NCBI GenBank assembly: GCA_019119355.1
Contig: DWXE01000021.1
Coordinates: 1 to 34,984 of the forward strand
Direction of reading: 5' to 3'
Length of the DNA stretch: 34,984 nt
From: Candidatus Eisenbergiella merdigallinarum
Lineage (GTDB): Bacteria; Bacillota; Clostridia; Lachnospirales; Lachnospiraceae
Shown here one piece after another: positions 8,161-15,545 of this stretch. The notes under the pieces are model-generated. The model was not told the DNA's origin. It did not search any database and saw nothing but the letters and a program-made list of their open reading frames with translations. Numbering within the stretch: position 1 is the first letter of the stretch; the number at the start of each line of letters is the position of its first letter. The position numbers and the translations under genes are program-made.

Positions 8161-8340
8161 CGGGAACGGATAGGAGAAGTCCCTTCCCCTATCCGTTCCC
8201 GCGATACCCCGGGCATCTCGCGGCCTAGCCGCTCGATGTCCGTTGCCCGTCGGATGCCCGCCCATGCAAGCACGGCGGTCGCCCTCCGGGCGTATCGCGC
8301 AAAGAAGGAGAGATTCTGGCGTCATAGAATATCTCCTTCT
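8161..8340. other. Highly folded intergenic element (structured RNA or palindromic repeat)
   Basis: This occupies most of the 350-nt gap 8055-8404, which has no convincing gene. Visible pairings: a 14-bp perfect stem (8161-8174 with 8188-8201); GCGATAC with GTATCGC closing a domain (8201-8207 with 8292-8298); inside it CGGGCATC with GATGCCCG (8210-8217 with 8253-8260), CGGC-CTA-GCCG (8221-8231) and GCCC-TCC-GGGC (8281-8291); and a 14-bp stem with one mismatch (8304-8317 with 8326-8339). The nested, multi-branched pattern is denser than chance. It could be a non-coding RNA, a mobile palindromic repeat, or the joint terminator/leader region of the two flanking genes. I do not recognise a named RNA family. 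Confidence 0.5.
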
Positions 8341-8404
8341 CACTGCACACATTCTTGAAAATTCCATACCGGTGGTTTTCATTGATTTACCTAAAATGAT
8401 GAGG

Positions 8405-9628
8405 TTATTTTCCGTTATACAGATATTCCAGCAGCTCTTTTCTCCCCATCTTCCCTATTCCAATATAATCCAGATTATATCTTGATGTTTCAAAGTAATT
8501 CGTCTCATGCATTGCTCCGCCAAGAACAATCATGGAATCGATGATTGGGGTAGGAACGCCGAATTTCACACCCAGATCATGGTATATCTTGCATCCAACC
8601 GGAATATCTTCCGTAATATATCTGTGATCGATGCTGTCGGGGCCGACATTTCCTTCATCGCAGGGCCGATCCAGCGGAAATACAACATTATCTTTTCCGT
8701 CCTCATCTGTACCCATGTACTCCTGCGTCAGGATGCTCCGCCTGGAGAAAAAGGACTCATAACGATATGCCGGAACCCGAATGCCGATTGCTCTGGCAAT
8801 CGCTCGTTCCTCTTCGTAGAACTGATATTGGATGCGGCAGATGGAGGGGCAGAGTCCATGTGAATACAGGGAATAGGTACCCGGCTCTTTCCCATATATG
8901 CAGGACCAGTTTTCCATAGCGGATACTCCAAGGACAGATGCCGGGACATGGATGACCGGATTGATATTGGAGAAGCCTATGTCTAAGACGGTATCTCCTT
9001 CTGCCGGTCCCAGCCCCTGTGTGACCGCATCCATACATGGCAAATATTTTGTGGACTCCATAAAGGATTCCACATCGCTCATAGGCTGGCTTGCTCCCCT
9101 CAACGTGATCGCCCGGTATTTCACTCCGACATGCGGCATCCGGAATCCACCGACAGATTCTATCCTTGTCCCATAGGGCGCAGACGCCCATCCTCCTATC
9201 ACTACATCTTTGTGGCATCCCATTTCTTTCATATATTTTCTGAGCAGAAGGCTTGCGTAATTATCGGTAAAGATATGGATTACCTGCCCGTCTTCCAACA
9301 GAGGGACCAGAGTCCGAAGATAATATTCATGGGCATGTGCCGGAATTGCGATTACAATCAGGCCCGCCCCCTTTACCGCTTCTGCCATGTCCGTACTGAC
9401 CATATCCAGAAATGCTCTGCCGGAGCGTTCAAAGCCGTAGAGGTTTCTTTGTATCCCGTCCAGAAGGATCCCTGTTCTTTCGAGTCCGTCTATGGACGAA
9501 CGGCTCCTGGAATACAGGCGTACTTCCCGGCCCGCCAGCTTACAGTCTGCGGCGACTGTTTTTCCAACCGCACCGCCGCCCAGAATTGCGATGGGCATTT
9601 GCTCTAAGTATGACATATCACGTTTCAT
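8405..9628 (-). CDS. NAD/NADP octopine/nopaline dehydrogenase family protein (407 aa)
   Basis: An N-terminal Rossmann fold with 'IAILGGGAVGKTVAADCKLAG' and 'IVIAIPAHAHEYYL' is followed by a helical catalytic domain of the octopine/nopaline dehydrogenase family (PF02317), containing 'LDIGFSNINPVIHVPASVLG' and 'YSHGLCPSI'. Length is normal for the family. Characterised members reductively condense an amino acid with a 2-oxo acid (opine synthesis) or run the reverse; the substrates here are not known. The start at 9628 follows GGGAGGG. It has its own promoter, an operator-like repeat and a 5' RNA hairpin, suggesting dedicated regulation. The ferrodoxin gene lies downstream beyond the folded element. 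Confidence 0.82.
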   Translation of the reverse strand: MKRDMSYLEQMPIAILGGGAVGKTVAADCKLAGREVRLYSRSRSSIDGLERTGILLDGIQRNLYGFERSGRAFLDMVSTDMAEAVKGAGLIVIAIPAHAHEYYLRTLVPLLEDGQVIHIFTDNYASLLLRKYMKEMGCHKDVVIGGWASAPYGTRIESVGGFRMPHVGVKYRAITLRGASQPMSDVESFMESTKYLPCMDAVTQGLGPAEGDTVLDIGFSNINPVIHVPASVLGVSAMENWSCIYGKEPGTYSLYSHGLCPSICRIQYQFYEEERAIARAIGIRVPAYRYESFFSRRSILTQEYMGTDEDGKDNVVFPLDRPCDEGNVGPDSIDHRYITEDIPVGCKIYHDLGVKFGVPTPIIDSMIVLGGAMHETNYFETSRYNLDYIGIGKMGRKELLEYLYNGK

Positions 9629-9648
9629 CCAAACCCTCCCTTCTAAAA

Positions 9649-9685
9649 GACAAAGACGCCCTGTTTACTCCAGGACGCCTTTGTC
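9649..9685 (-). promoter_or_regulatory. 5'-UTR hairpin of the opine-dehydrogenase-like gene
   Basis: On the minus-strand RNA this is an unbroken 15-bp stem (9671-9685 with 9649-9663) with two G-U pairs and a 7-nt loop. On the plus strand the same two positions are A-C mismatches, so the structure is one of the minus transcript. It begins a few nucleotides after the expected start site and ends in UUUU just before the ribosome binding site. It may be an attenuator or an mRNA-stabilising 5' hairpin. Confidence 0.55.
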
Positions 9686-9694
9686 ATGTTTTTA

Positions 9695-9724
9695 TGATAA
9701 CATAGTTTGACCTCTTTTGTCAAA
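9695..9724 (-). promoter_or_regulatory. Promoter with overlapping operator-like repeat
   Basis: -35 TTGACA (9718-9723) and -10 TTATCA/TATCAT (9694-9700) have 17-18 nt spacing. The inverted repeat TTTGAC-N7-GTCAAA (9706-9724) covers the -35 box and upstream spacer, so a bound protein would block RNA polymerase. It drives the opine-dehydrogenase-like gene. Confidence 0.65.
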
Positions 9725-9834
9725 TAAGCGAAAAATTCACTAGCTTTTTGATCCTTGTGGTATAATAACTCCAGTCATATTACTCTCCTTTCTGGATTTG
9801 AAGAAAATATGACCGATAATTTTTGAAATTAACG

Positions 9835-9873
9835 AAAAAAGAAGGTATTCAGTTGTTTTTGAATACCTTCTTT
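9835..9873 (-). terminator. Rho-independent terminator of the NifU-like/GGGtGRT operon
   Basis: GAAGGTATTCA (9841-9851) pairs with TGAATACCTTC (9860-9870), an 11-bp perfect stem. On the minus strand it is followed by an unbroken T-run (9840-9835). It lies about 85 nt after the GGGtGRT stop. A shorter T-run on the other side could make it partly bidirectional. Confidence 0.85.
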
Positions 9874-9954
9874 TCCTGTGCACAGACTGCACACATTCAT
9901 ACCCTTTTGGGGCATTTTATCGCCTTGCTTTAAAATTATGCAGTGTTAAAAACC

Positions 9955-10965
9955 TCAGAACTTGCCAGCCTTCGCTGCTTCCTCAATCGCAACCGCCACG
10001 GATACGGTCATGCCGACCATCGGGTTGTTGCCTGCGCCGATCAGGCCCATCATCTCCACATGCGCCGGTACGGAGGAAGATCCTGCGAACTGCGCATCGG
10101 AGTGCATACGGCCCATGGTATCGGTCATACCGTAGGAAGCAGGGCCCGCAGCCATGTTGTCGGGATGCAGGGTACGGCCCGTGCCGCCGCCGGATGCAAC
10201 GGAGAAGTACTTCTTGCCTTTCTCCACGCACTCCTTCTTGTAGGTGCCTGCAACGGGATGCTGGAATCTGGTGGGGTTGGTGGAGTTGCCGGTGATAGAA
10301 ACGTCAACGCCCTCTTTCCACATGATTGCAACGCCTTCGGTTACGTCGTTGGCGCCGTAGCAGTTCACCTTCGCGCGAAGCCCGTCGGAATAGGACTTGC
10401 GGTACACTTCCTTCACTTCGCCGGTGTAATAATCCATCTCGGTCTCAACATAGGTAAAGCCGTTGATTCTGGAGATGATCTGCGCGGCGTCCTTGCCCAG
10501 GCCGTTTAAGATAACGCGCAGGGGTTTTTGACGGACCTTGTTCGCCTTCTCAGCGATACCGATAGCGCCTTCCGCAGCCGCGAAGGACTCGTGGCCGGCC
10601 AGGAAGCAGAAGCAGTCTGTCTCCTCTTCCAGGAGCATCTTGCCCAGGTTGCCGTGGCCCAGACCAACCTTGCGCTGATCCGCGACGGAACCGGGGATAC
10701 AGAAGGACTGAAGGCCTTCGCCGATGGCTGCCGCAGCGTCAGCCGCTCTTCTGCAGTCCTTTTTGATGGCGATGGCAGCGCCTACGATGTAAGCCCAGCA
10801 CGCGTTTTCAAAGCAGATGGGCTGGATTCCCTTTACCATGTTGTAAACGTCCAGGCCCGCGTCTTTTGTGATTTTCTCCGCTTCTTCGATGGAAGCGATG
10901 CCATAGCTATTTAAAACGGAATTGATCTTGTCGATACGTCTTTCATAAGATTCGAATAATGCCAT
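9955..10965 (-). CDS. GGGtGRT protein (336 aa)
   Basis: Recognised by its eponymous motif in 'VASGGGTGRTLHPDNMAAG' and by 'GHGNLGKMLLEEETDCFCFLAGHESFAAAEGAIGIA', seen in the conserved GGGtGRT family of Clostridia and other anaerobes. Length is typical. Function is not established in the family. It has no membrane segments or signal peptide. It starts 20 nt after the stop of the IscU/NifU-like gene with a near-perfect AAGGAGGG site, and a strong terminator follows, so the two genes form a compact bicistron that is probably well expressed. The constant pairing with a cluster scaffold suggests an iron-sulfur link. Confidence 0.85.
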   Translation of the reverse strand: MALFESYERRIDKINSVLNSYGIASIEEAEKITKDAGLDVYNMVKGIQPICFENACWAYIVGAAIAIKKDCRRAADAAAAIGEGLQSFCIPGSVADQRKVGLGHGNLGKMLLEEETDCFCFLAGHESFAAAEGAIGIAEKANKVRQKPLRVILNGLGKDAAQIISRINGFTYVETEMDYYTGEVKEVYRKSYSDGLRAKVNCYGANDVTEGVAIMWKEGVDVSITGNSTNPTRFQHPVAGTYKKECVEKGKKYFSVASGGGTGRTLHPDNMAAGPASYGMTDTMGRMHSDAQFAGSSSVPAHVEMMGLIGAGNNPMVGMTVSVAVAIEEAAKAGKF

Positions 10966-10985
10966 GTCTTTTCCCTCCTTATCGA

Positions 10986-11678
10986 TTATTCCTGTCTGGG
11001 GTCGATGATCTTCACAGCGTCAGCCACGCGTCCGTACTGGCCGGAAGCCTTCTCGTACGCCGTATTCGCATCGTCGCCCTTCTTCATGAAGTCGGTCATC
11101 TTGCCGAAGTTCACGAACTTGTAGCCGATGATCTCATCGTTTTCGTCCAGGGCGATGCCGGTCACATAGCCTTCCGCCATCTCCAGATAACGGGGGCCTT
11201 TGGCCAGCGTGCCGTACATGGTACCAACCTGGCTTCTTAAACCTTTGCCCAGATCTTCCAGTCCGGCGCCGATGGGCAGACCGTCTTCAGAGAAAGCGGA
11301 CTGGGTACGGCCGTATACGATCTGCAGGAACAGTTCTCTCATCGCGGTGTTGATGGCATCGCAGACGAGGTCGGTATTCAGAGCTTCCAGAAGCGTTCTG
11401 CCGGGCAGAATCTCGGAAGCCATGGCAGCGGAATGGGTCATTCCGGAGCAGCCCAGCGTTTCCACCAGCGCTTCCTGAATGATGCCTTCTTTCACATTCA
11501 GAGTCAGCTTACATGCCCCCTGCTGAGGTGCGCACCAGCCCACACCGTGGGTCAAACCGGAAATGTCTTTGATTTCTTTCGCCTTTACCCATTTTGCCTC
11601 TTCAGGGATCGGCGCACAGCCATGATTGACGCCCTGTGCAACCGGACACATTTTTTCTACTTCATGTGAATAAGTCAT
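10986..11678 (-). CDS. IscU/NifU-like iron-sulfur cluster scaffold protein (230 aa)
   Basis: A NifU/IscU N-terminal-like fold is suggested by 'LTLNVKEGIIQEALVETLGCSGMTHSAAMASEIL' with further conserved cysteines in 'CPVAQGVNHGC', 'GWCAPQQGAC' and 'DLVCDAINTAM'. It is longer than housekeeping IscU (about 130 aa) and carries a C-terminal extension, as in the family member usually paired with GGGtGRT. The start at 11678 has AAAGGAG 8 nt upstream. It is the first gene of the bicistron; no cysteine desulfurase lies next to it, so it is not a standard isc/suf locus. Confidence 0.8.
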   Translation of the reverse strand: MTYSHEVEKMCPVAQGVNHGCAPIPEEAKWVKAKEIKDISGLTHGVGWCAPQQGACKLTLNVKEGIIQEALVETLGCSGMTHSAAMASEILPGRTLLEALNTDLVCDAINTAMRELFLQIVYGRTQSAFSEDGLPIGAGLEDLGKGLRSQVGTMYGTLAKGPRYLEMAEGYVTGIALDENDEIIGYKFVNFGKMTDFMKKGDDANTAYEKASGQYGRVADAVKIIDPRQE

Positions 11679-11804
11679 GTGAAATCTCCTTTCGATATGT
11701 ATAAAGAATTTTCGATGGCAGAATACCCTGAAGGCCTGCTGACTCCTGCCATACGCTGATGCTATTTTCTCACATTTTCCGCCAAAAATCCAGTCCTTTT
11801 TGTG

Positions 11805-11842
11805 AAAAAACGAACAGGGCCGCCGCGCAGTCCTGTTCGTTT
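11805..11842 (-). terminator. Terminator of the TrpXYZ-like ABC operon
   Basis: On the minus strand AAACGAACAGG (11842-11832) pairs with CCTGTTCGTTT (11818-11808), an 11-bp stem followed by a T-run. It lies about 20 nt past the ATPase stop. Confidence 0.8.
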
Positions 11843-11861
11843 CTCCGGCTCTTTCCCGAAA

Positions 11862-12656
11862 TCAGCCCAGAATCATTCTGTCGTTGCTCAGTTCGTCCCC
11901 GCTGACTTCCTCGAACTTCTGAAGGAGATCGGCCACGGTCAGGCGCTTCTTTTCCCCGCCCGCCACGTCGTAAATGATCCGCCCTTCGTGCATCATCACC
12001 AGCCTGTTCCCGTGGGCGATGGCGTCCTTCATGTTGTGGGTGATCATGATCGCGGACAGATGGTCCCGTTCCACGATCCGGTCCGTGGCCTCCAGCACCT
12101 TCGCCGCCGTTTTGGGATCCAGCGCCGCCGTATGTTCGTCCAGCAAAAGGATTTTGGGGCGCTTCAGCGTGGCCATGAGAAGGGTCAGCGCCTGGCGCTG
12201 TCCTCCGGAAAGGAGGCCCACCTTCGTGGTCAGCCGCTCTTCCAGCCCCAGGTTTAAGACCTTCAGTTTTTCCCTGTACTCTTCCCGCTCTTTGTGGCTG
12301 ATTCCCTGCCTCAGCGTCCGAAGGCTCCCCCGGCGCGCCGCCAGCGCCAGGTTTTCCTCGATCTGCATGGTGGCCGCCGTGCCCGTCATGGGATCCTGAA
12401 ACACCCGCCCCACGTATTTCGCGCGCTTGTGCTCCGGCAGGCGGGTGACGGAAATCCCGTCGATGGTGATCTGCCCCTCGTCCACCGGCCAGACGCCGGC
12501 CACCGCGTTCAACATGGTGGATTTCCCCGCGCCGTTGCCCCCGATGACGGTGACGAAATCCCCTTCGTTCAGGTGCAGAGACAGCCCGTTTAACGCCGTC
12601 TTTTCGTTGACGGTTCCGGGATGAAAGGTCTTGCTGATGTTCTGGATATCAAGCAC
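11862..12656 (-). CDS. ABC transporter ATP-binding protein, TrpZ-like (264 aa)
   Basis: Nucleotide-binding subunit with Walker A 'GGNGAGKST' (39-47), signature 'LLSGGQRQALTLLMA', Walker B 'KILLLDEHTAALD' and switch histidine 'AIMITHN'. The 'DEHTAALD' form is typical of the branch that pairs with TrpX-type binding proteins. Start: the AGGAGG site favours GTG at 12656 (8-nt spacing); a GTG at 12665 is only about 2 nt from the site. It overlaps the permease 3' end by 8 nt, so the two are translationally coupled. Substrate is likely an amino acid or related aromatic compound by family analogy only. Confidence 0.88.
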   Translation of the reverse strand: MLDIQNISKTFHPGTVNEKTALNGLSLHLNEGDFVTVIGGNGAGKSTMLNAVAGVWPVDEGQITIDGISVTRLPEHKRAKYVGRVFQDPMTGTAATMQIEENLALAARRGSLRTLRQGISHKEREEYREKLKVLNLGLEERLTTKVGLLSGGQRQALTLLMATLKRPKILLLDEHTAALDPKTAAKVLEATDRIVERDHLSAIMITHNMKDAIAHGNRLVMMHEGRIIYDVAGGEKKRLTVADLLQKFEEVSGDELSNDRMILG

Positions 12657-13587
12657 GGGAAGCACCTCCTTTTTTCGCGGGTTTCACCCGTCTGGAAAAA
12701 TATTTCCCCTTTATGTACGGAATGGCCAGGAATACCGCCACCACCAGGGCGGAAAGCAGTTTCAAATCGTTGGAATTCAGTCCCAGCCAGAGCACGAACT
12801 GCAGCACCAGATAGTACAGGATGGCCCCCAGCCCCACCGAGAGGAGCTTGAAGGCGAAATTGCCGCAGATTTTCCCGAAGACGACCTCACCGATGATGAC
12901 CGCGGCCAGCCCGATGACGATGGCGCCCCGCCCCATGTTCACGTCCGAAAAGCCCTGGTACTGGGCGTAGAGGCCGCTGGAGAGGGCTACGATCCCGTTG
13001 GAGAGCATGAGCCCCAGGATTTTGGTGAAATCCGTATTGATGCCCTGAGCGCGGGACATGTTGGGATTGGAGCCCGTGGAGCGGATGGAGCACCCCAGTT
13101 CCGTACCGAAGAACCAGTACAGCAGGGCGATCAGCACGACGATGACCACGGCGACCACGAAAATGGTATTGCGGTAAAAGGGCACGTCCTTGACGTAGCG
13201 CAGGGACACCAGCAGATCGTATTTATCCACGCTGATGGCCTGATTGGCCTTATTTCCCATAATTCTCAGGTTCACCGAATACAGGCCCAGCTGCGTCAGG
13301 ATTCCGGCCAGGATCGCGGGAATCCCCATGGCCGTGTGAAAGAGCCCCGTCACCAGGCCGGCCAGCATCCCTGCCAGGAAGGCGCAGAATAAGGAGACGC
13401 CGACGGAATGGCCGTTGAGCATCATGATGATGCAGACCGCGCCGCCGGTGCACATGGTGCCGTCTACGGTCAGGTCCGCCAGATCCAGAATCTTATAGGT
13501 AATATAAACGCCGATGGCCATAATCCCCCAGATCAGTCCCTGGGCACAGGCTCCCGGCAGCGCGTTGAGAAGCGATGCGATGTTCAC
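12649..13587 (-). CDS. ABC transporter permease, TrpY-like (312 aa)
   Basis: Polytopic permease of the branched-chain-amino-acid-like class found with TrpX binding proteins: 'GLIWGIMAIGVYITYKILDLADLTVDGTM' at the N-terminus and about eight to nine hydrophobic helices. GTG at 13587 is the likely start because GGGAGG lies 7 nt before it; an upstream ATG at 13623 would place that site inside the coding region. The C-terminus is basic ('YIKGKYFSRRVKPAKKGG'). It lies between the binding protein and ATPase genes. Confidence 0.85.
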   Translation of the reverse strand: MNIASLLNALPGACAQGLIWGIMAIGVYITYKILDLADLTVDGTMCTGGAVCIIMMLNGHSVGVSLFCAFLAGMLAGLVTGLFHTAMGIPAILAGILTQLGLYSVNLRIMGNKANQAISVDKYDLLVSLRYVKDVPFYRNTIFVVAVVIVVLIALLYWFFGTELGCSIRSTGSNPNMSRAQGINTDFTKILGLMLSNGIVALSSGLYAQYQGFSDVNMGRGAIVIGLAAVIIGEVVFGKICGNFAFKLLSVGLGAILYYLVLQFVLWLGLNSNDLKLLSALVVAVFLAIPYIKGKYFSRRVKPAKKGGASRA

Positions 13588-13630
13588 TGTATGTCCTCCC
13601 GTCCTTTCATTCCGTCGTTTCATCCGCTAA

Positions 13631-13665
13631 AAAGTGGCAAAAAGTGAAACGCTTTTTGCCACTTT
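13631..13665 (-). terminator. Intercistronic hairpin between binding protein and permease genes
   Basis: AAAGTGGCAAAAAG (13631-13644) and CTTTTTGCCACTTT (13652-13665) form a perfect 14-bp stem with a 7-nt loop, followed by TTTTTA on the minus strand. Inside an operon, this probably acts as a partial terminator or 3' stabiliser, giving more binding protein than permease. Confidence 0.65.
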
Positions 13666-13692
13666 GCCCCATGTTCAGTTTTTATAATCCGC

Positions 13693-14778
13693 TTATTCCC
13701 CGATCGCCACGTAGCCTTCGGGAACCGTAATGCCGAGGGATTCGCAGTTGGCCGCGTTGTACTTCTTCGTCACCTGCGGCGCGTATTCCACGGCCATGGT
13801 GGTGATGTCCGCTCCGTTGGCCAGGATCTCGTAGGCCATTTCGCCCGCCGCGTATCCGATATCGTAGTAGTCGATGGAAAGCGTCGCCACGCCGCAGCCG
13901 CCGCAGATGCCCTCTTCCCCTGCCACAACGGGAACTCCGGCTGGCAGGCAGATATTGTTGATGATCTCCGTATTGGAAGCGGCGGTGTTATCCGTGGGAA
14001 CGTAGATCACGTCGCATTCCGAGGAAGCGGTGGTGGTCACGGACGCCAGGTCGTTGGAATCCGCGAAGGTGTAAGGCGTACAGGTATAGCCGTATTCCTC
14101 CAGGTAGCCCTGGATCGTGTTCACCTGATAGGCGGAATTGGCTTCCGCGGAACAGTACAGTAATCCCACGTTCTGCGCGTCGGGGAACAGCTCGTTGAGC
14201 AGCGCCGCCTGCTCCTCCAGAGGAGCCAGATCGGAAGTCCCGGAAATATTCGTCCCTGTGGTGCCGGTCCAGTCGTCGATCTCCAGCGCCGTCGCATAGT
14301 CCGTAATGGAAGTTCCCAGAATCGGGATCTCGCTGGTGCCGGCCGCGGCCGCCTGCAGCGCCGCAGTTCCGTTGGACAGGATCAGATCCACATCCGCGGA
14401 TACGAACTGGTTGACGATGGTGGCGCAGGTAGCGGAATCTCCGGACGCGTTCTGCAGATCGAAATTCACGTTTTCCTCGCCCAGAAGATCCTTCAGCGCC
14501 TGCTGAAACCCTTCCGTAGCGGCATCCAGCGCCACGTGCTGTACCAGCTGGCAGATGCCGATGTTATAGACCGTTCCGTCTGAAGCGACGGCCTCTCCGT
14601 CCTGGGCAGCCCCGCTCTCCGCAGGGGCTGCGGATTCTTCAGCCGCCTCCTGCTCCACGGCTTCCGTTCCCGATGCGGCCGCCGCAGCCGCGTCCTCCGC
14701 CGGCTCCGATCCGCATCCCGCCAGAGACGCGACGGCAAGGGTCAGGGCCATCGCCAGTGCAGATAACTTTTTCATCAT
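13693..14778 (-). CDS. ABC substrate-binding lipoprotein, TrpX-like (361 aa)
   Basis: A lipoprotein signal peptide 'MMKKLSALAMALTLAVASLAGC' has the lipobox at Cys22, then a low-complexity Ala/Glu linker (about 23-65), then a two-lobed type-1 periplasmic-binding fold of the ABC_sub_bind family (PF04392): 'NIGICQLVQHVALDAATEGFQQAL', 'ILSNGTAALQAAAAGTSEIPILGTSITDY', 'IYVPTDNTAASN'. It would be anchored on the outer face of the membrane. AGGAGG precedes two tandem ATGs (14778 and 14775); either could be used. It is the first gene of the operon, behind a good promoter. Confidence 0.88.
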   Translation of the reverse strand: MMKKLSALAMALTLAVASLAGCGSEPAEDAAAAAASGTEAVEQEAAEESAAPAESGAAQDGEAVASDGTVYNIGICQLVQHVALDAATEGFQQALKDLLGEENVNFDLQNASGDSATCATIVNQFVSADVDLILSNGTAALQAAAAGTSEIPILGTSITDYATALEIDDWTGTTGTNISGTSDLAPLEEQAALLNELFPDAQNVGLLYCSAEANSAYQVNTIQGYLEEYGYTCTPYTFADSNDLASVTTTASSECDVIYVPTDNTAASNTEIINNICLPAGVPVVAGEEGICGGCGVATLSIDYYDIGYAAGEMAYEILANGADITTMAVEYAPQVTKKYNAANCESLGITVPEGYVAIGE

Positions 14779-14808
14779 ACGCTCCTCCTCATCTTTGCCT
14801 GTCGCGCT

Positions 14809-14870
14809 TTAACGCGTGCAAGCGTTAATTTCATTAAGTAGATGATACACCGAAGAAACGCATCCGTCAA
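14809..14870 (-). promoter_or_regulatory. Promoter and palindrome upstream of the TrpX-like operon
   Basis: -35 TTGACG (14865-14870) and -10 TATCAT (14842-14847) are spaced by exactly 17 nt. The inverted repeat TTAACGCGTGCAAGCGTTAA (14809-14828) lies around +10 to +30 and is a candidate repressor site. No T-box or trp-type leader fits in the roughly 55-nt leader. Confidence 0.65.
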
Positions 14871-14876
14871 GCGATT

Positions 14877-15542
14877 TTACCGCTTTTTCACCACCTCGTT
14901 TTTGTCCTTATAGATGCTGTCCGCAGGAACGCAGCCCCGCACCCGGGAGAGGGGATAGATATTGGTGTTCTTCCCGATCACGGTCCCGGGGTTCAGCACG
15001 CTGTTGCAGCCCACTTCCACGCAGTCCCCCAGCATGGCGCCGAACTTTTTGAGCCCGGTTTCGATCTCTCCGCCGGCGCTTTTGACCACCACCAGCGTCT
15101 TGTCGCTCTTGACGTTGGAGGTAATGGAACCCGCGCCCATATGGGCCCGATAGCCCAGGATGCTGTCCCCCACGTAATTATAATGGGGCACCTGTACTTT
15201 GTTGAACAGGATCACGTTCTTTAACTCGGTGGAATTTCCCACCACGGCGCCCTTTCCGATGATGGCGCTACCCCGCACGAAGGCGCAGTGCCGCACCTCC
15301 GCGTCCTCGTCCACGATGCAGGGCCCGTTCAGACAGGCGGTAGGCGCAACCGAAGCGCTCCTTGCCACCCAGACATCCTCCCCGCGCTTTTCGAAACGGT
15401 CTTCGGGCAGGCTGCTCCCCAGTTCCAGAATGAAGCTCTTAATCTGAGCAAGGGCCTCCCAGGGGTACTCATACCGCTCCAGCAGGGGCGCGGCGATGGT
15501 CTCCGACAGCGTATAAAGGGATGTGATTTTCCATGCTTCCAT
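14877..15542 (-). CDS. Left-handed beta-helix (hexapeptide-repeat) transferase, GlmU-C-like (221 aa)
   Basis: Repeats of the [LIV]-G-x-x-x-x hexapeptide type run through about residues 60-200 ('CIVDEDAEVRHCAFVRGSAIIGKGAVVGNSTELKNVILF', 'MLGDCVEVGCNSVLNPGTVIGKNTNIYPL'). It resembles proteins often labelled UDP-GlcNAc pyrophosphorylase-like, but has no nucleotidyltransferase domain, so it is at most an acyltransferase or sugar-nucleotide-related protein. The ribosome binding site AAGGAGG is embedded in the last codons of topB, 3 nt away, which couples it to topB. It is the last gene of the argH-asd-topB unit. Confidence 0.78.
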   Translation of the reverse strand: MEAWKITSLYTLSETIAAPLLERYEYPWEALAQIKSFILELGSSLPEDRFEKRGEDVWVARSASVAPTACLNGPCIVDEDAEVRHCAFVRGSAIIGKGAVVGNSTELKNVILFNKVQVPHYNYVGDSILGYRAHMGAGSITSNVKSDKTLVVVKSAGGEIETGLKKFGAMLGDCVEVGCNSVLNPGTVIGKNTNIYPLSRVRGCVPADSIYKDKNEVVKKR

Positions 15543-15545
15543 AAC

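Noticed and set aside
9760..9772. Plus-strand TATAAT near 9765
   Set aside because: No convincing -35 at proper spacing and no plus-strand gene downstream.
12631..13392. 253-codon plus-strand frame very rich in His, Asp and Gly
   Set aside because: Antisense of the TrpY-like permease; its low-complexity composition arises from reverse-reading hydrophobic codons.
14779..14840. T-box or tryptophan-type leader before the TrpX-like gene
   Set aside because: The leader is only about 55 nt and shows no T-box sequence or terminator/antiterminator pair.
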